Source of the DNA: Siphonodentalium dalli
Taxonomy: Eukaryota > Mollusca > Scaphopoda > Gadilida > Siphonodentaliidae
Length of the DNA stretch: 64,000 nucleotides
Assembly (NCBI GenBank): GCA_032622095.1
Contig: CP136069.1
Span: 81,302,958-81,366,957 of the forward strand
Direction: 5' to 3'
Below the pieces are notes generated by a model. That model worked only from the letters and a program-made list of their open reading frames with translations. It did no database searches and was not told the origin of the DNA. A program made the position numbers and the translations under genes. Below are positions 33,218 through 43,919 of the stretch, in pieces. How positions within the stretch are numbered: position 1 is the first letter of the stretch; the number at the start of each line of letters is the position of its first letter.

Positions 33218-33539
33218 GTAAACTTGACTTAATTCTGGGGGATAGAGAATACCTTCGGTTCTCAAGTGAATGCTGGAATTATATCATAAGTGGCTACTGT
33301 GGAATATTATATAACTATATCGATGAATGTAACCGCAAATGAGATAATTCCATTATCCACTCAAGGACCACCCATGTATAAATTCTATTTACAATATGCT
33401 CAACAAATAAGCCACATATAATTACTAGAGAGGTACAAATTCAGTCCCCAAATAAAGTGAACTGCCACGAAATGTCTACAAATTTATGAATATTTATACA
33501 AAGAGATATAGTAAATTGCTTATTTCAAAGAATGATGTG

Positions 33540-33990
33540 CTAGTCTGCAAATAGTGTGTCTGTCATTTGCAGAATGAGGTCCCCAGAGGGTGAATTTAGT
33601 GATGCTTCCCCGCTAAGTGGGTTAGCATCACCAAATTCACCCTCTGGGGACCTCATTTTGCTTAGACCTCATCTTCTGGGAAGTAGCTATAGCCTCATAA
33701 TAATTTTTAGTTTAACTTTTTCCCTTCCGGGAAGATTTTATATCCCCTTATTTGCAGAAGATAAAACAAATAATCGAGGTGACTATTATGGGTGAACATT
33801 ATCACCTTCAACTGGCCATGGGAAATTCAATCTGATCCTAGTTCTCCCATAACTGTTGAGGCTAAGCAGAATGAGGTTCCCAGAGGGTGAGTTTGGTGAT
33901 GCTAACCTGCTGTGTGGGACAGCATCACTAAATTCACCCTCTGATGTCTCCATTTTGCAAATGACACGCTATTTGCAGGCTTGATGATGT
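33540..33990. repeat. GAATGAGGTCCCC-family palindromic element, well preserved
   Basis: CTGCAAATAGTGTGTCTG, then GAATGAGGTCCCCAGAGGG and its inverted partner ending CTCATTTTGC. A second inner block follows (GAATGAGGTTCCCAGAGGG), and the end ATGACACGCTATTTGCAGG is inverted to the start. Confidence 0.8.
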
Positions 33991-34439
33991 GCTATCTTTT
34001 TTTTTAGCTTTACGAATAATTCAAAACAGTTTTGTTTGAATGAATCATTATCATCATGGTTTTACTTTTAAGTTTAGAAAAAAACAACTTCCACTTCTAA
34101 GTTTAAAATGTTAAACAATTTTGTTTTCATATCTATTCAGAAAATACATATGGAATATAAAATGCTGTACTTTCAATGGTTTATAAAAGATCGCCATATC
34201 TTACTGTCAAAATTGTTTGGGCAATTGTCAATAGCCAACAGAAATTATTTGAGATGATTTTTTTCTGAAGTAAAACATAAATTCTGGGAAAAAAAATGTA
34301 ATCCTGTGAAGCTAGTGACATTTTCGTCTGGAAATGTATCGAGCATAACGATCAATATATTTATTGCAAGGGCAAGGGCTTTACAGGGCTTTTCAAAAGG
34401 TCCCTGGCAGCCAATTATCTCCCTTTATTCTGTTTGTAG

Positions 34440-34727
34440 GTGTGCTTCAGGATTCATCGGAAAATATTGTCAGATAAAAATCAGACGATCAACTCCGTTA
34501 ATCTTCCAAACCGCTACAGAGAAAAATGTGCCACAAAGCCTGCCTGGAAGCAAGGAGACTGTTGAAATCGCAAAGGGACCTATGGGGCCAATTGGGGTTA
34601 AAGAAAAACCAGTCCCGGAACCAGAGCCAGTCAAATCGAAGAGCAAACTATGGTTGATTGGTTTATTTATATGCATAATATTAGTGATTGGTGGTATTGC
34701 TGCGATATATTACATGAAACGGAGAAG
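34440..34727 (+). CDS. LDL-receptor-family gene, end of EGF module 3, stalk, transmembrane helix
   Basis: Acceptor CTGTTTGTAG precedes 34440; donor GTAAGT starts at 34728. Length is 288 nt, phase 2 at both ends. It completes the EGF with RCASGFIGKYC, which fits the C-x-C-x2-GF-x-G-x2-C signature. A stalk of about 60 residues follows, rich in Thr, Ser, Pro and Glu, including PVPEPEPVKSKSK. Then comes a single hydrophobic helix, LWLIGLFICIILVIGGIAAI, and a KRRR stop-transfer signal, giving type I topology. Confidence 0.93.
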
Positions 34728-34768
34728 GTAAGTTTCAGCGAAGCTTGTGGGATATTTAATTATAAATG

Positions 34769-34872
34769 TACAGTAATGCCCTAAATAATCGACTTCTTAC
34801 CGCATCAGAATTATGGGTAATTTTTCCAGATTTAGTCGGAAATATGGCTTGTTGCCATTCATCGGAAAGCTC
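34769..34872. mobile_element. TA-flanked foldback MITE, left arm only
   Basis: TA, CAGTAATGCCCTAAATAATC and the left arm to CATTCATCGGAAAGCT. The right arm is missing. It starts about 40 bases after the donor at 34728. Confidence 0.75.
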
Positions 34873-34899
34873 AACTTGGAAAGGGAATAATTTCATGTG

Positions 34900-35840
34900 T
34901 TCCAGTCAATTAGGAATGTGGAAAGTTGAAATGTCTAAGTAATACTAGATTATCAACATGAATAGATATATAAAGTAAAATCCAAGATGGTTGCTGATGG
35001 CTATGTTTTCCAATGAAATTCAAAAACATTTGATGGCTTCCATCTAGTAGATCATTATCAAGATTAATATGAAGTTTGGTGATGATCGGATAAGTGAAGT
35101 GGACTGTAGGGTGTGCCAAAGGATTTAGTCATGCAAAGAGTAAAATCCAAGATGGCTGCTGGTGGCCATGTTTTATGGTCGAATGACCCCAAAATGACCC
35201 GTTCCCATCTACATGTCAATATTAACATAAATGACAAATTTCATGATCAGTCAAACAGAACGGCCTGTAGCCCATGCTAATGGATTGAATTTGAAATCAA
35301 GATGGCCACCACATTTTTTTTCCCGAATGAGCCCATAATGACTCGTTCCCATTTTCATGTCAATGTTAACATCCATGACAAATTGCATGATGATCCGATT
35401 AAAGGTACGACCTGTAGCCCATGCCAAAGGATTAGACATGCAAGGATTAAAATCCAAGATGGCTGCTGGCGGCCATGTTTTTGGCCGAACGACCCCAAAA
35501 TTACTTGTTCCCATCTTCATGTGAATATTAACTTCCATGACAAATTTCATGATGATCAGACAAACACTACGGCCTGTAGCCTGAGCTAATGGATTGAATT
35601 TGAAATCCAAGATGGCTGCTGGCGGCCATGTTTTTTTGCTGAATGACCCCAAAATGACTCATTCCCATCTACAGGTCAATGTCAATGCCCATGACAAATT
35701 TCATAATTATCCGACCATTGGTACGACCTGTAGCCCGTGCTAAAGGAAATTGTTGACGAATCACATACGCACACACACACGGACGACAGACACCAAGCCA
35801 TGGCAATAGCTCAAACTTTACAAAGTAAAGTTAAGCTAAA
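34900..35840. repeat. Tandem-array element with about 160 bp units, copy 2
   Basis: Inverse orientation to copy 1. About five units carry AAATCCAAGATGGCTGCTGG, GGCCATGTTTTT and CATGACAAATTTCATGAT. It ends CAATAGCTCAAACTTTACAA and AAGTTAAGCT, the same terminus as 25872. Confidence 0.8.
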
Positions 35841-35899
35841 AAGTGGCTGTGTAGACACCATACAAGATGGCTTCCAACATGGCTGCCATTTTTCAGATG

Positions 35900-36160
35900 G
35901 GGGGAACCAAGTCTGTTAGCTTTTTATCGTTTTCGGATAAATTTAGTAAGTCTCAACTGAATGGAATGAAATTGGTATGTGGGTTTACTAGCACAAAATA
36001 CAGGTCAAGTTCAAAGTTATGGCCCTTTTTGTTGCAATTTGCACTCAATTTTCATTTCCGTATAACTTTAGTAAGTCTGAACTGAATGAAATGAAATTTG
36101 GTATGCGAGTTTAGCAACCCAAAATACAGGTAGAGTTCGAATAATGGCCCTTTGTTGAAA
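35900..36160. repeat. Fragment of the about 130 bp unit array
   Basis: GTAAGTCTCAACTGAATGG and ATACAGGTCAAGTTCAAAG recur with an offset of about 130 bases. Confidence 0.55.
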
Positions 36161-36660
36161 TTACCATGGACATATTTGGCCACGTCCTAGCAATGCTCTT
36201 GTTACACAATTTTCAAATCTCAAATCCATATTAGTGAGAATTGCAAAGACTTATCACTACTTGTTTTGTGGTCAAAATTATTTGGGAAGCGCTAATGAGC
36301 TACAAATATGTTTTAGTAACAAAAGGGTGTCAATTACTAGCTGAATTGTACGCCATATTTAACCATGTTGCAGAAGGCATCAGCGTTCCATAATATTTGT
36401 TCTAGTCCTCGATGCATGACCATCTGGACTCTTGGTTTTTGTGAACAGAATGGTGACTTCCTGCTTACTTCGTTGGACATGTCAACTTCTGAAATTGCTT
36501 CAACTATTATGAAGCAATCAAAATAACTGGATTATTGTAATTGATATTGGGTTACTTCTAGAATAATTGAAAGTTTATTTTTACTATATTCACAAAGAAA
36601 TTTAATTGATGTTTACATGTCCCTTATGAATGCTGATGTGAATGTTGAACCTTGTTTCAG

Positions 36661-36781
36661 ACAAAATGCTGGTTTTAACAGGCTCATTCACTACTGCCAC
36701 CCATCCAAACATGAAGAGGATGCTGATCTGGTGTCGGATAATGTGGCATTCGGCAATCCTAATTTCCAGGATTATGATAAT
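36661..36781 (+). CDS. LDL-receptor-family gene, cytoplasmic tail exon 1 (FxNPxF motif)
   Basis: Acceptor CTTGTTTCAG ends at 36660; donor GTGAGT starts at 36782. Length is 121 nt, phase 2 to phase 0. It encodes membrane-proximal RQNAGFNRLIHYCHPSKH, an acidic stretch and then NVAFGNPNFQDYDN. FGNPNF lines up with the FDNPVY internalisation signal of LDLR and FENPxY or FENPxF of LRP2-type and vitellogenin receptors. The aromatic ends in Phe rather than Tyr, so it would not depend on Tyr phosphorylation (inference). Confidence 0.92.
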
Positions 36782-37157
36782 GTGAGTATATGTGCTACCT
36801 CAATTTCACTTAATTGTTCAAATTTACTATGTGGATATATCAAGTTTAAATTTGGTTTCGGTCTGACCATTTCTGATGGAGTAATGACTCTTTTTGACTC
36901 TGGATTAATGGATTAATAACTTGAAAATACAGATTGAGTTTTTCTGATGGAGATATGCCCATTTTCGACATAAAATTTGGTGATTATTCTGGTGTCGAAT
37001 CAAATAAAACTAGGTGTTAACTATAGATAGTTGGAAGCAAAATTTGATTCATTGATTGTTCCCAAACTAATCTTTAATGCTGCATCAATGCAGCTCCCAT
37101 CATGAACCCCAAGAAAGGGTTAATAGATAGTTTATACAGTGCTTATCACATGGTATT

Positions 37158-37412
37158 TAACCCTTTCGTGATGGGAGCCTTGCTGGTGCAGCATTAAAGA
37201 TCCTGTGCCAGTGCATTCTCTTATATATGCGAGTCCCCCATATGGAGCTTTGCATATATACGAGAATGCACTGCTTACAAGATCAATGTAAATTTTGTTA
37301 GGCCAATGCATTTGTATATATGCGAGGCTCCCTATGGGAGACTCACATATATAAGAGAATGTATTGGCACAGGGTTTTCTCAAAATTTCCAGAAGCTCTA
37401 GTCCTGAAAACA
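37158..37412. mobile_element. TTAA-flanked MITE, type II, in the last intron
   Basis: TTAA then CCCTTTCGTGATGGGAGC, two core hairpins (about 37205-37270 and 37305-37370) and a degraded right end AAGCTCTAGTCCTGAAAAC. A degenerate type II right end (GCAGCTCCCATCATGAACC) precedes it at 37090. Confidence 0.65.
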
Positions 37413-37465
37413 TTAAAAGCTTCTTTACACTATTACCAAGTTTGAGATTTGGCTTCTGCTTTCAG

Positions 37466-37567
37466 ATCAACAACAGTATGACATATAAAAAGTTCCAGGA
37501 TGATGATAATGATTCCATAGACTCTGCCTTCTATAGTACCACCACAAGGGATAGCAACAGAATATAA
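37466..37567 (+). CDS. LDL-receptor-family gene, terminal coding exon
   Basis: Acceptor CTGCTTTCAG precedes 37466. The phase-0 exon encodes INNSMTYKKFQDDDNDSID and then SAFYSTTTRDSNRI before TAA at 37565-37567. The tail ends in an acidic block and a Ser/Thr-rich end with no obvious C-terminal PDZ ligand. The total cytoplasmic tail is about 78 residues, longer than LDLR's and far shorter than megalin's. Confidence 0.9.
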   Translation: MNNSMTYKKFQDDDNDSIDSAFYSTTTRDSNRI

Positions 37568-37666
37568 CCTACCGTAGATTGAAATCCACTGCCATTATTG
37601 TTGAGCAGTGATCCATTGTTGACTGCATAATATTTATGTTTTGTTTATATTTCTGATATTAATCAG

Positions 37667-37672
37667 AATAAA
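37667..37672 (+). promoter_or_regulatory. Poly(A) signal of the LDL-receptor-family gene
   Basis: AATAAA lies 100 bases after the stop codon, the first canonical signal downstream, giving a short 3' UTR with cleavage probably around 37685-37695. Confidence 0.7.
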
Positions 37673-37689
37673 GGGTTCTGGCCTTGAAT

Positions 37690-38086
37690 AAGCTATTTCT
37701 TTTCATCTCCATGATTTCTCTACCTTGGAAAGCCACATGTGAATCTATAAGAATGGTCATTTCTGTTTGTCTGGTTGTAACAAGCAATCTGATTGGCTGC
37801 AATTCCATGTATATATCACCATGTCCCCCGTCGATCTTGACAGTGGGGAAAAAGAGAATTTGCATGAAATATCGGGGGGTATATGAGCATGTGAAACATC
37901 AGGGGTATATGAATGACCCTTGAACTGGCAGTTTCCACCAATCATGACGTGACGTGACTTGGCTCTAACACATCAAATTTGACAATGCCAGATCCATAGG
38001 TCGGCTACTGAATCTGAGAACCTATGAAAAGTACACTTTAATTAAGGCGACATGGCTATTGTAGTGGGGACAAAATCATCATCTCT
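37690..38086. other. Intergenic DNA without recognised feature
   Basis: Between the receptor's 3' end and an inverted repeat. No gene recognised; a TGACGTGACGTGACTTGG stretch is present near 37945. Confidence 0.4.
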
Positions 38087-38203
38087 GGCAACATCGTGGG
38101 CAACATGGAGATTTAATACCTGGATGTCTCTTTTTTAACACCTCCGCTCCACCTTGGGGTTCAATATGGACATCCAGCTATTAAATCTCCATGTACCCCC
38201 GAT
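38087..38203. repeat. Short foldback (about 117 bp)
   Basis: GCAACATCG, ATGGAGATTTAATACC and TGGATGTC at the left pair with GACATCCAGCTATTAAATC, TCCATGTACC and CGATGTTGC at the right, around a CT-rich loop of about 36 bases. It sits just outside the second composite element. Confidence 0.7.
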
Positions 38204-39354
38204 GTTGCTGAAGATAACTGTGTCCGTCCGTTTTTGGTATCTCCGTCAAAGGTATCTTGCCCACTGAACTATATGGTTTATCCCCAATATTAACAAGGAA
38301 GGGTTAACAAACCCGTGTTGAAAACGGAACGAAAATTCTGTGGTACATTTTATCCTGTTTCCTGACCGGTAACCTCTGATGACGTCATCTCCCAATGTCC
38401 ATTTAAACTCGACGCCAGATCGTTATTCTCACTTTTTCCCTTGTTAACGGAAGGAACACATCGAAGATAAGTTGACAGTTTTTTGTGTTATACAAAAAAC
38501 ATTATTTCCGTTAATTATTATGTTGAATTGTGCAATTGACTCGCATTGCTATAGCGATTAGCGTCCATGTTTTTAAATGATCGATAACGTTCATAATTCA
38601 ACGAATGCATCTTTTTTCTATTTGTCGTGGAACGGACGAATAATTATTCAATAATAGATGCACATTTGGATATGACTAAAGACGCTAAAAATCTTTATAG
38701 GACGAATCGATTACACACATGTGCGATTTTCTGTGGTCGAAGCAAAAATTACCACGTGCGTCGCTTGGTTAGTAACAGTATCACGAAATTAAGTGACTTA
38801 CTTTCAGCGGTCTGACGCCAGTGACGGCTTGGTAAACTGTAGCTACAATTTATTTATCAGAAAGAAAGCAGTATTAAAATCTTATGAAAGCGGATTGTAA
38901 GGATATGCAATATATCCCGGCTTTGTGTGAAAACTCTTTTCGTTTTAAGTCATTTCGTTTTCCATATTTTTTACAAATTCAAAATGGCATATTTCCAAAA
39001 AATTTGGTATATTATAGTCGCCAAAAGACAGAATGATATATGCACATTGGAATATGACTAAAGACGCTCATCTTTATTGCAAGAATCTATTGCATACATG
39101 TGAAATGTATTCCGTGGTCCAAGTGGAGGCGACACGCGCTCTGGCCTGTGCGATAAGGTATCACGAAATTAGGTGACTTAATTTCGGCTTCTGACGGCTT
39201 CGTCGCTACAAGCTTTATGTATACTAGAAGTTGACACTTGTTAATAATTTTTTCATTGTTTCAACTTAACAATATTGGTTTACAATATTGGTTTCGTGCA
39301 AAACAACGATAGGTGCTTATCATTATCAACATAAAAATAACAGATTGTTAGCAA

Positions 39355-39575
39355 TTGTCAGAACTCGGTCAGATACCAAGCTTGTCGGGCTGTAAAGTCT
39401 CATTCAAGATCACTGAATACAGATCCGAATGCAAAATGCGGACTTCCGCCCCCCATTACAACACTTGTCCAGGTATGTTGTCGTGGGTGCAGTACGATGC
39501 ACGATCGGGCGCAAACAAGTTAATAGCTGATCCGTGTACACGCCTCTGAGTGTGAACATTAAAGAATGCTACTGG
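39355..39575. repeat. Block shared with composite copy 1
   Basis: Closely similar to 13241-13495: GATACCAAG, ATTACAACACTTGT, TATGTTGTCGTGGG, CGATCGGG and CTACTGGAGTCAC occur in the same order. Frames are not conserved. Confidence 0.7.
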
Positions 39576-39582
39576 AGTCACC

Positions 39583-40130
39583 ACAGATCCCCGTAGCTCC
39601 CCTAGAGCTGCTTCTCCTCATTTCGAGGGTCCCAAGAGAAGAGAAGAAACCTTTGAGACCAGGACACTGACACTTGTCGATATATAGTGTTCCCCTCATC
39701 GGCGATAATCACACCAAACAGGGCGCGGGTTGGGGCTACCCATCGAACCCATTGGCCACAGTTGGTGCGCTCCCTGGACTATCGAACGGGACACCAATTC
39801 GTATCCTCGGCAAGTACGGCTCTACTAACCTGGACCAGTGCGTCTACAACCAGATGGTTCCTGCACTGTAATATCTACAGCTAAGAAGAACCAGATACAG
39901 AAGATCTTTCCCTGTAGCTCCTCTAGAGCTGCTGTTCTCCTCGTTTCGAGGGTACCGCTGCCTCTGATATCAGGACACCTGTCGAGGGTGATCCCCTCTT
40001 TGGCTTAGCAACTCGGGGTGATAGTTACCTCAAACAGGGCGCGGGTTGGGGCTACCCATCGAACCCATTAGTCACAGTTGGTGCGCTCCCTGGACTATCG
40101 TAAGGGACGTCAATCTGCTCCCTCGGGTCG
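39583..40130. repeat. Imperfect tandem duplication, offset about 316 bp, GC-rich
   Basis: CTAGAGCTGC, TTTCGAGGGT, then CAAACAGGGCGCGGGTTGGG, CTACCCATCGAACCCATT and GCGCTCCCTGGACTATCG occur twice (39715 and 40031 mark the same point). Base composition is clearly more GC-rich than the flanks. No long conserved reading frame was identified. Confidence 0.8.
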
Positions 40131-40624
40131 ACTGTTGGCGTGCCCAGGTGCAGCCGTGGCTTCCATCTAACATTTGAACCACGCGCTGTCCATCGCTACT
40201 AGTCACCATCTCGGGGTCAGCATGGCTGGGGGTTCTCCCTGTCCCTATGATAATCCTATATGCCTTCGGTCCCTGCTGGGGTTGAAATTCCCAAGCATGC
40301 TTCCTCCTTGTTGGCCAACTCCAGGTATGTGGGCCTGGAATTCCAGTTACTGGCCGCCTTCTGATCAAATAGCAGCCAGTACCTTGAATCCTATTAAAGA
40401 TGCACAAGAATTTGTTCCCCGATGCCGTTCTAGTAGGAGGCATGCTTCGGATCCTGCCCCTCTTAACAACCCATCGCCAGTTCGGACTGATGGAGATCGG
40501 GATCGGGACGAGCTGTAGCTCTATCCCCGAGGTAAAAAAGGCTCTGGACATTCCTTTGGGGTCACCCATCCATGCGCTCACGAGGGAGCTCAGATAGTTG
40601 TTCAGGGTTCTCTGATGCAGACAA

Positions 40625-40700
40625 GTCTCGCTGTAGCCAAGTGGTTAGGCCATCGGACTGCAAATCGAGCGACATGAGAGCGGACCAGGTATTCAAAAGT
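40625..40700 (+). tRNA. tRNA-Cys-like sequence, probably a pseudogene or SINE head
   Basis: TAGCCAAGTGG fits the internal A box, and GGACTGCAAATC gives an anticodon loop with GCA (Cys). The expected B box is poor (CAGGTATTCAAAAG) and the anticodon stem's 3' strand is mismatched, so it is unlikely to be a working tRNA gene. It lies inside composite copy 2. A chance or tRNA-derived SINE origin is possible. Confidence 0.45.
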
Positions 40701-42259
40701 TTTATTGTTCTCGGATTGAGCAGAGTTCAGCTCCTTGCTTTATATGTTAGTTTCTTTCAATGTGCCCTCCGGCGCCTGCGAGGTTGTGGTCATGGCTGGA
40801 ATAGAGTGTCACCCGTGTCGATAGTCTTCAGGAATAATCTTTGGATGATGGGTCAGTCATATCACGAAGAGTGGTACTGATACAATGGGTGACTATATGA
40901 ATCCATCCTAGACATATGCTCATCTTCAGAAAGCAACTGGTTTCCTATCTTCACGATTCACATTAATAACGTTGTACGCTCTTCATATGGACAGAAGATC
41001 CTTACCAGATGCTTCCCCTCGTGCGAGGTATTCACTAGCATTGGGTGTAGGATGCCAGATCATATGCTCCGCCCACTAGCTTCGCACTTCAGGCGATGGT
41101 TGTATCAAGAACAAGGTGCAATCGGAGGGGCACCCCATCCGTCCCAGAAGGGGTACCTTGGACCATACACGTCGGGAGTCCGTCAGAAGATCAAGAATAG
41201 AGAGAAAAGAAAACTGGGTATTTGTTTTTCAATAGTTCAACCGGCCATCTGTTTTGGCTGGTTTTGGGCTTGTGCCACAATCACGGTGCATGTTTCCTGT
41301 GATTTCTCAGTTGGGTTTAACTTTGGAGCTAGCCGGTATTTCAACATATTGAATATCGCCAGGTTGGGAAATGAAAGCCTTCTCGAAATCGTGAAACATA
41401 TAAATGCCAGGCTCTAAATGCATTTCCTTTTGGGAGAATCGAAGCGGAAGCAGGTTGGTCATACAGCACTGAACTTTGAAAAGTTTGCGAGCATCATTAC
41501 GAGCATAGGTTTCGTGGTTCTCATTGAATCTCAAGGCTTGCAACCACTTGTTGCCTACTTTAGCGGACAGTTGAATAGACGTAGCCTTTCTAAACGGTCT
41601 ATCTGATTTCTTCTCGTCCCATTATCTTCTCTTCTTCTCCATGACGTGAGACACATTGACAGCAACGGTGGGGCTTCATTTAGACCTTTCAATTTGTGAA
41701 TGACTGCTTATGGTCCATAATGTTCACTGATTCATTAGTATCCTCTTGTTCACGTATTCAATGGTTTATTACAGATGTTCCGAAATTTTTTGTATGCACG
41801 AGCTAGTGTCCACACGCGGGTGTCTCCATTGGTATTCACAGCGGTCATCCGGACTACGTAAGCCTGTAATTTGCTCAATGTTGTGGCTAACGCGGGCAGG
41901 CAGGGACTTCCTTGACAGGTCACCTGGGTTACACATTCCTTGTCCAGCAAAATACTCAGCTGATACATTGATACCTCTAAGCTCCAAAAGGGAGGTCATC
42001 TCAGTCTCCATGTCTTTCGGGAACTACCGGTATCTACTTTATTAGCAGGATATTCAATCCAAGTCACCACTATTTGTTTAGTTTGGGCCCTCTGGTAGCT
42101 GGCCAACATGTATTAGTCTTCTGGTGTAATTACGTACATTGGCTTATGTGATATTGTATATATTGTAGGTTATCAGGTCAATCCAGTTCTTTGATTGAGG
42201 TGCGTAGAGGTGTTTATTTTTCCTCGTGGCCTCCATCTGCCAGAAAATTCTATATTATA
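40701..42259. other. Interior of composite copy 2, no gene recognised
   Basis: Several frames of 60-120 codons are open on both strands, partly because of higher GC. None shows a domain I recognise. Confidence 0.4.
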
Positions 42260-42659
42260 CCATATAGTTCAGTAGGCAAGATACCTTTGACGGAGATACA
42301 ATATTTTTCTAAATAAGTAAAATATATATCTCCTAGAAGTATCTTGCCCACTGAATTCTGAGCTCCCTCCCAGGGTTTCGCACCCACCCACCCCGCTCAC
42401 GAGGAATGTCCTAATGGGGGAAAAAGTGAGAATAACGATCTGGCGTCGAGTTTAAATGGACATTGGGAGATGACGTCATCAGAGGTTACCGGTCAGGAAA
42501 CAGGATAAAATGTACCACAGAATTTTCGTTCCGTTTTCAACGCGGGTTTGTTAACCCTTCCTTGTTAATATTGGGGATATACCATATAGTTCAGTGGGCA
42601 AGATACTTCTAGGAGATATATATTTTACTTATTTAGAAAAATATTGTTTCCGGATAATA

Positions 42660-43910
42660 ACTTTAGTCTCAAATGAAATTTGGTATGTAGCCACAATACA
42701 GGTCAAGTTCAAATTTGGGTTATGGCCCTTTGTTGCCACACCCCAGAAATGCCCTTGTTGAAAAATATGCATGCCAATCAATGCAGAGAGAAGCCATCTC
42801 ATTGCTACTTTGAAATGAAATACAGCTATTAAATCTGACTTGGCACTGAAAGGGTTAAAGGGACCCCAAGGCACTCTGTGGGTAAATAAATATTCAATCC
42901 AAAAGTGCATATCGTTTCCCCATGTTGTCAGACACCATTATGAAATAAAAGGCCAGTGTTCCCCTGAAACGGTGGCTTCATTTGAAGTGCGGGCTTTGGA
43001 GAAATATAATATATGGATAAAATACTTATGTATTTTCTCATAACTGAGCTGCCAACAAATAACCAGATCTGATAAAACTCTTCTCAAGTCTAAATATAAC
43101 CTCGAACTGGCACAAAATCAACAAAATTCTAAGATCCTAAATTTGAACTTGATCTGTATTTTCATATGAGTAATCCATATACCAAATTTGAAAACTGATA
43201 AGTAAAGCCATCACCTAGATGCCATTAAGGACCATAACTCCGATAAAAAATAGGCGGACAGAACCGAAATTTGAACTAATCCATATACCAAATTTGAAAA
43301 TTCAGCAAATTCTAAGTCAACAAGCTTGGACCATAACTGGCAAAAATGAGCAGACTGAATCCAAATTCGAACTTGACCTACAAAATTTGAAAACAAATCA
43401 AACTCAAGCCTTCACTCTCAAACAAAATTGGCCAATTATAAGTCTACCAAGGACCATAACTCTGGCAAAAATGGATGGATTGAACCCAAATCTGAACTTG
43501 ACCTATACTTCCATGTGGTTAATGCACAAAGGAAACTCTGAAAACAACCAGATAACTAAAATTAAGTTACCATCAGGAAACCATCTGGTACAGACACCGC
43601 TGACTTTCTTTTGTCCCTCCGAAGGTCACCAAACTGACAGCATTTGTGTGGATGGACAAAGTGAGAATCCACAGCCAAGGTGGAATGACCACCGTTTGAG
43701 TAAAGAATAATCTTCATTTCCTGATTCAATCACAAACATAAATCGCTTACAAAAGTTTGATCGGCACAAATGTATTTATAACGTGTAATATCAGGAATGA
43801 AAATTATTATTTGGTAATTATATCAGTAAAAACAAGAGCATCGCTATTTAGCTATTTCGAATTGTACTACCGCAAAATAAAATAACACTTACATTTGAAG
43901 AATATCTGAT
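42660..43910. repeat. Degenerate about 130 bp unit arrays
   Basis: Units with GGACCATAACTC, CCAAATTTGAAAA and ATTCGAACTTGACCT recur at 42660-42760 and from 43040 to about 43700. A type I terminus fragment (TTGGCACTGAAAGGGTTAA) lies at 42839-42857. Confidence 0.65.
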
Positions 43911-43919
43911 ATACCCCTA

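Larger units (their letters stand above)
38239..42646. mobile_element. Composite inverted-repeat element, copy 2 (about 4.4 kb, unknown family)
   Basis: Inverted ends ATCTCCGTCAAAGGTATC with CACTGAACTATATGG lie at 38239-38276 and 42260-42297. Directly to the right, a second palindrome has perfect 58 bp arms (42298-42355 and 42589-42646) enclosing an inverted copy (about 42414-42588) of the left subterminal block (about 38277-38452, with GATGACGTCATC). The layout equals copy 1, though the sequence is mostly different. The interior holds a tRNA-like segment and tandem duplications; no transposase is recognised. Confidence 0.75.

Noticed and set aside
35251-35652. 133-codon minus-strand frame with repeated PLAQATGRS phrases
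   Set aside because: Translation of the ~160 bp tandem array; the units explain the repeats.
37945-37965. TGACGTGACGTGACTT as a CRE-type promoter signal
   Set aside because: No gene start lies nearby on either strand.
40072-40581. 169-codon open frame on the minus strand
   Set aside because: GC-rich duplicated repeat; the opposite strand is also open, composition is low-complexity in places, and no domain is recognisable.
40625-40700. Functional tRNA-Cys gene
   Set aside because: B box and anticodon-stem pairing are poor, so it is listed only as tRNA-like.
41769-42011. Minus-strand frame with CNPGDLSRKSLPA, resembling the NPADLxSR motif of BEL/Pao polyproteins
   Set aside because: Only a six-residue likeness; the surrounding RNase H and integrase context is missing and the frame lies in a scrambled composite interior.
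43219-43710. 163-codon open frame on the plus strand
   Set aside because: It runs across degraded ~130 bp tandem units and reads as repeated NLKxNQ-like phrases, so it is a repeat artefact.
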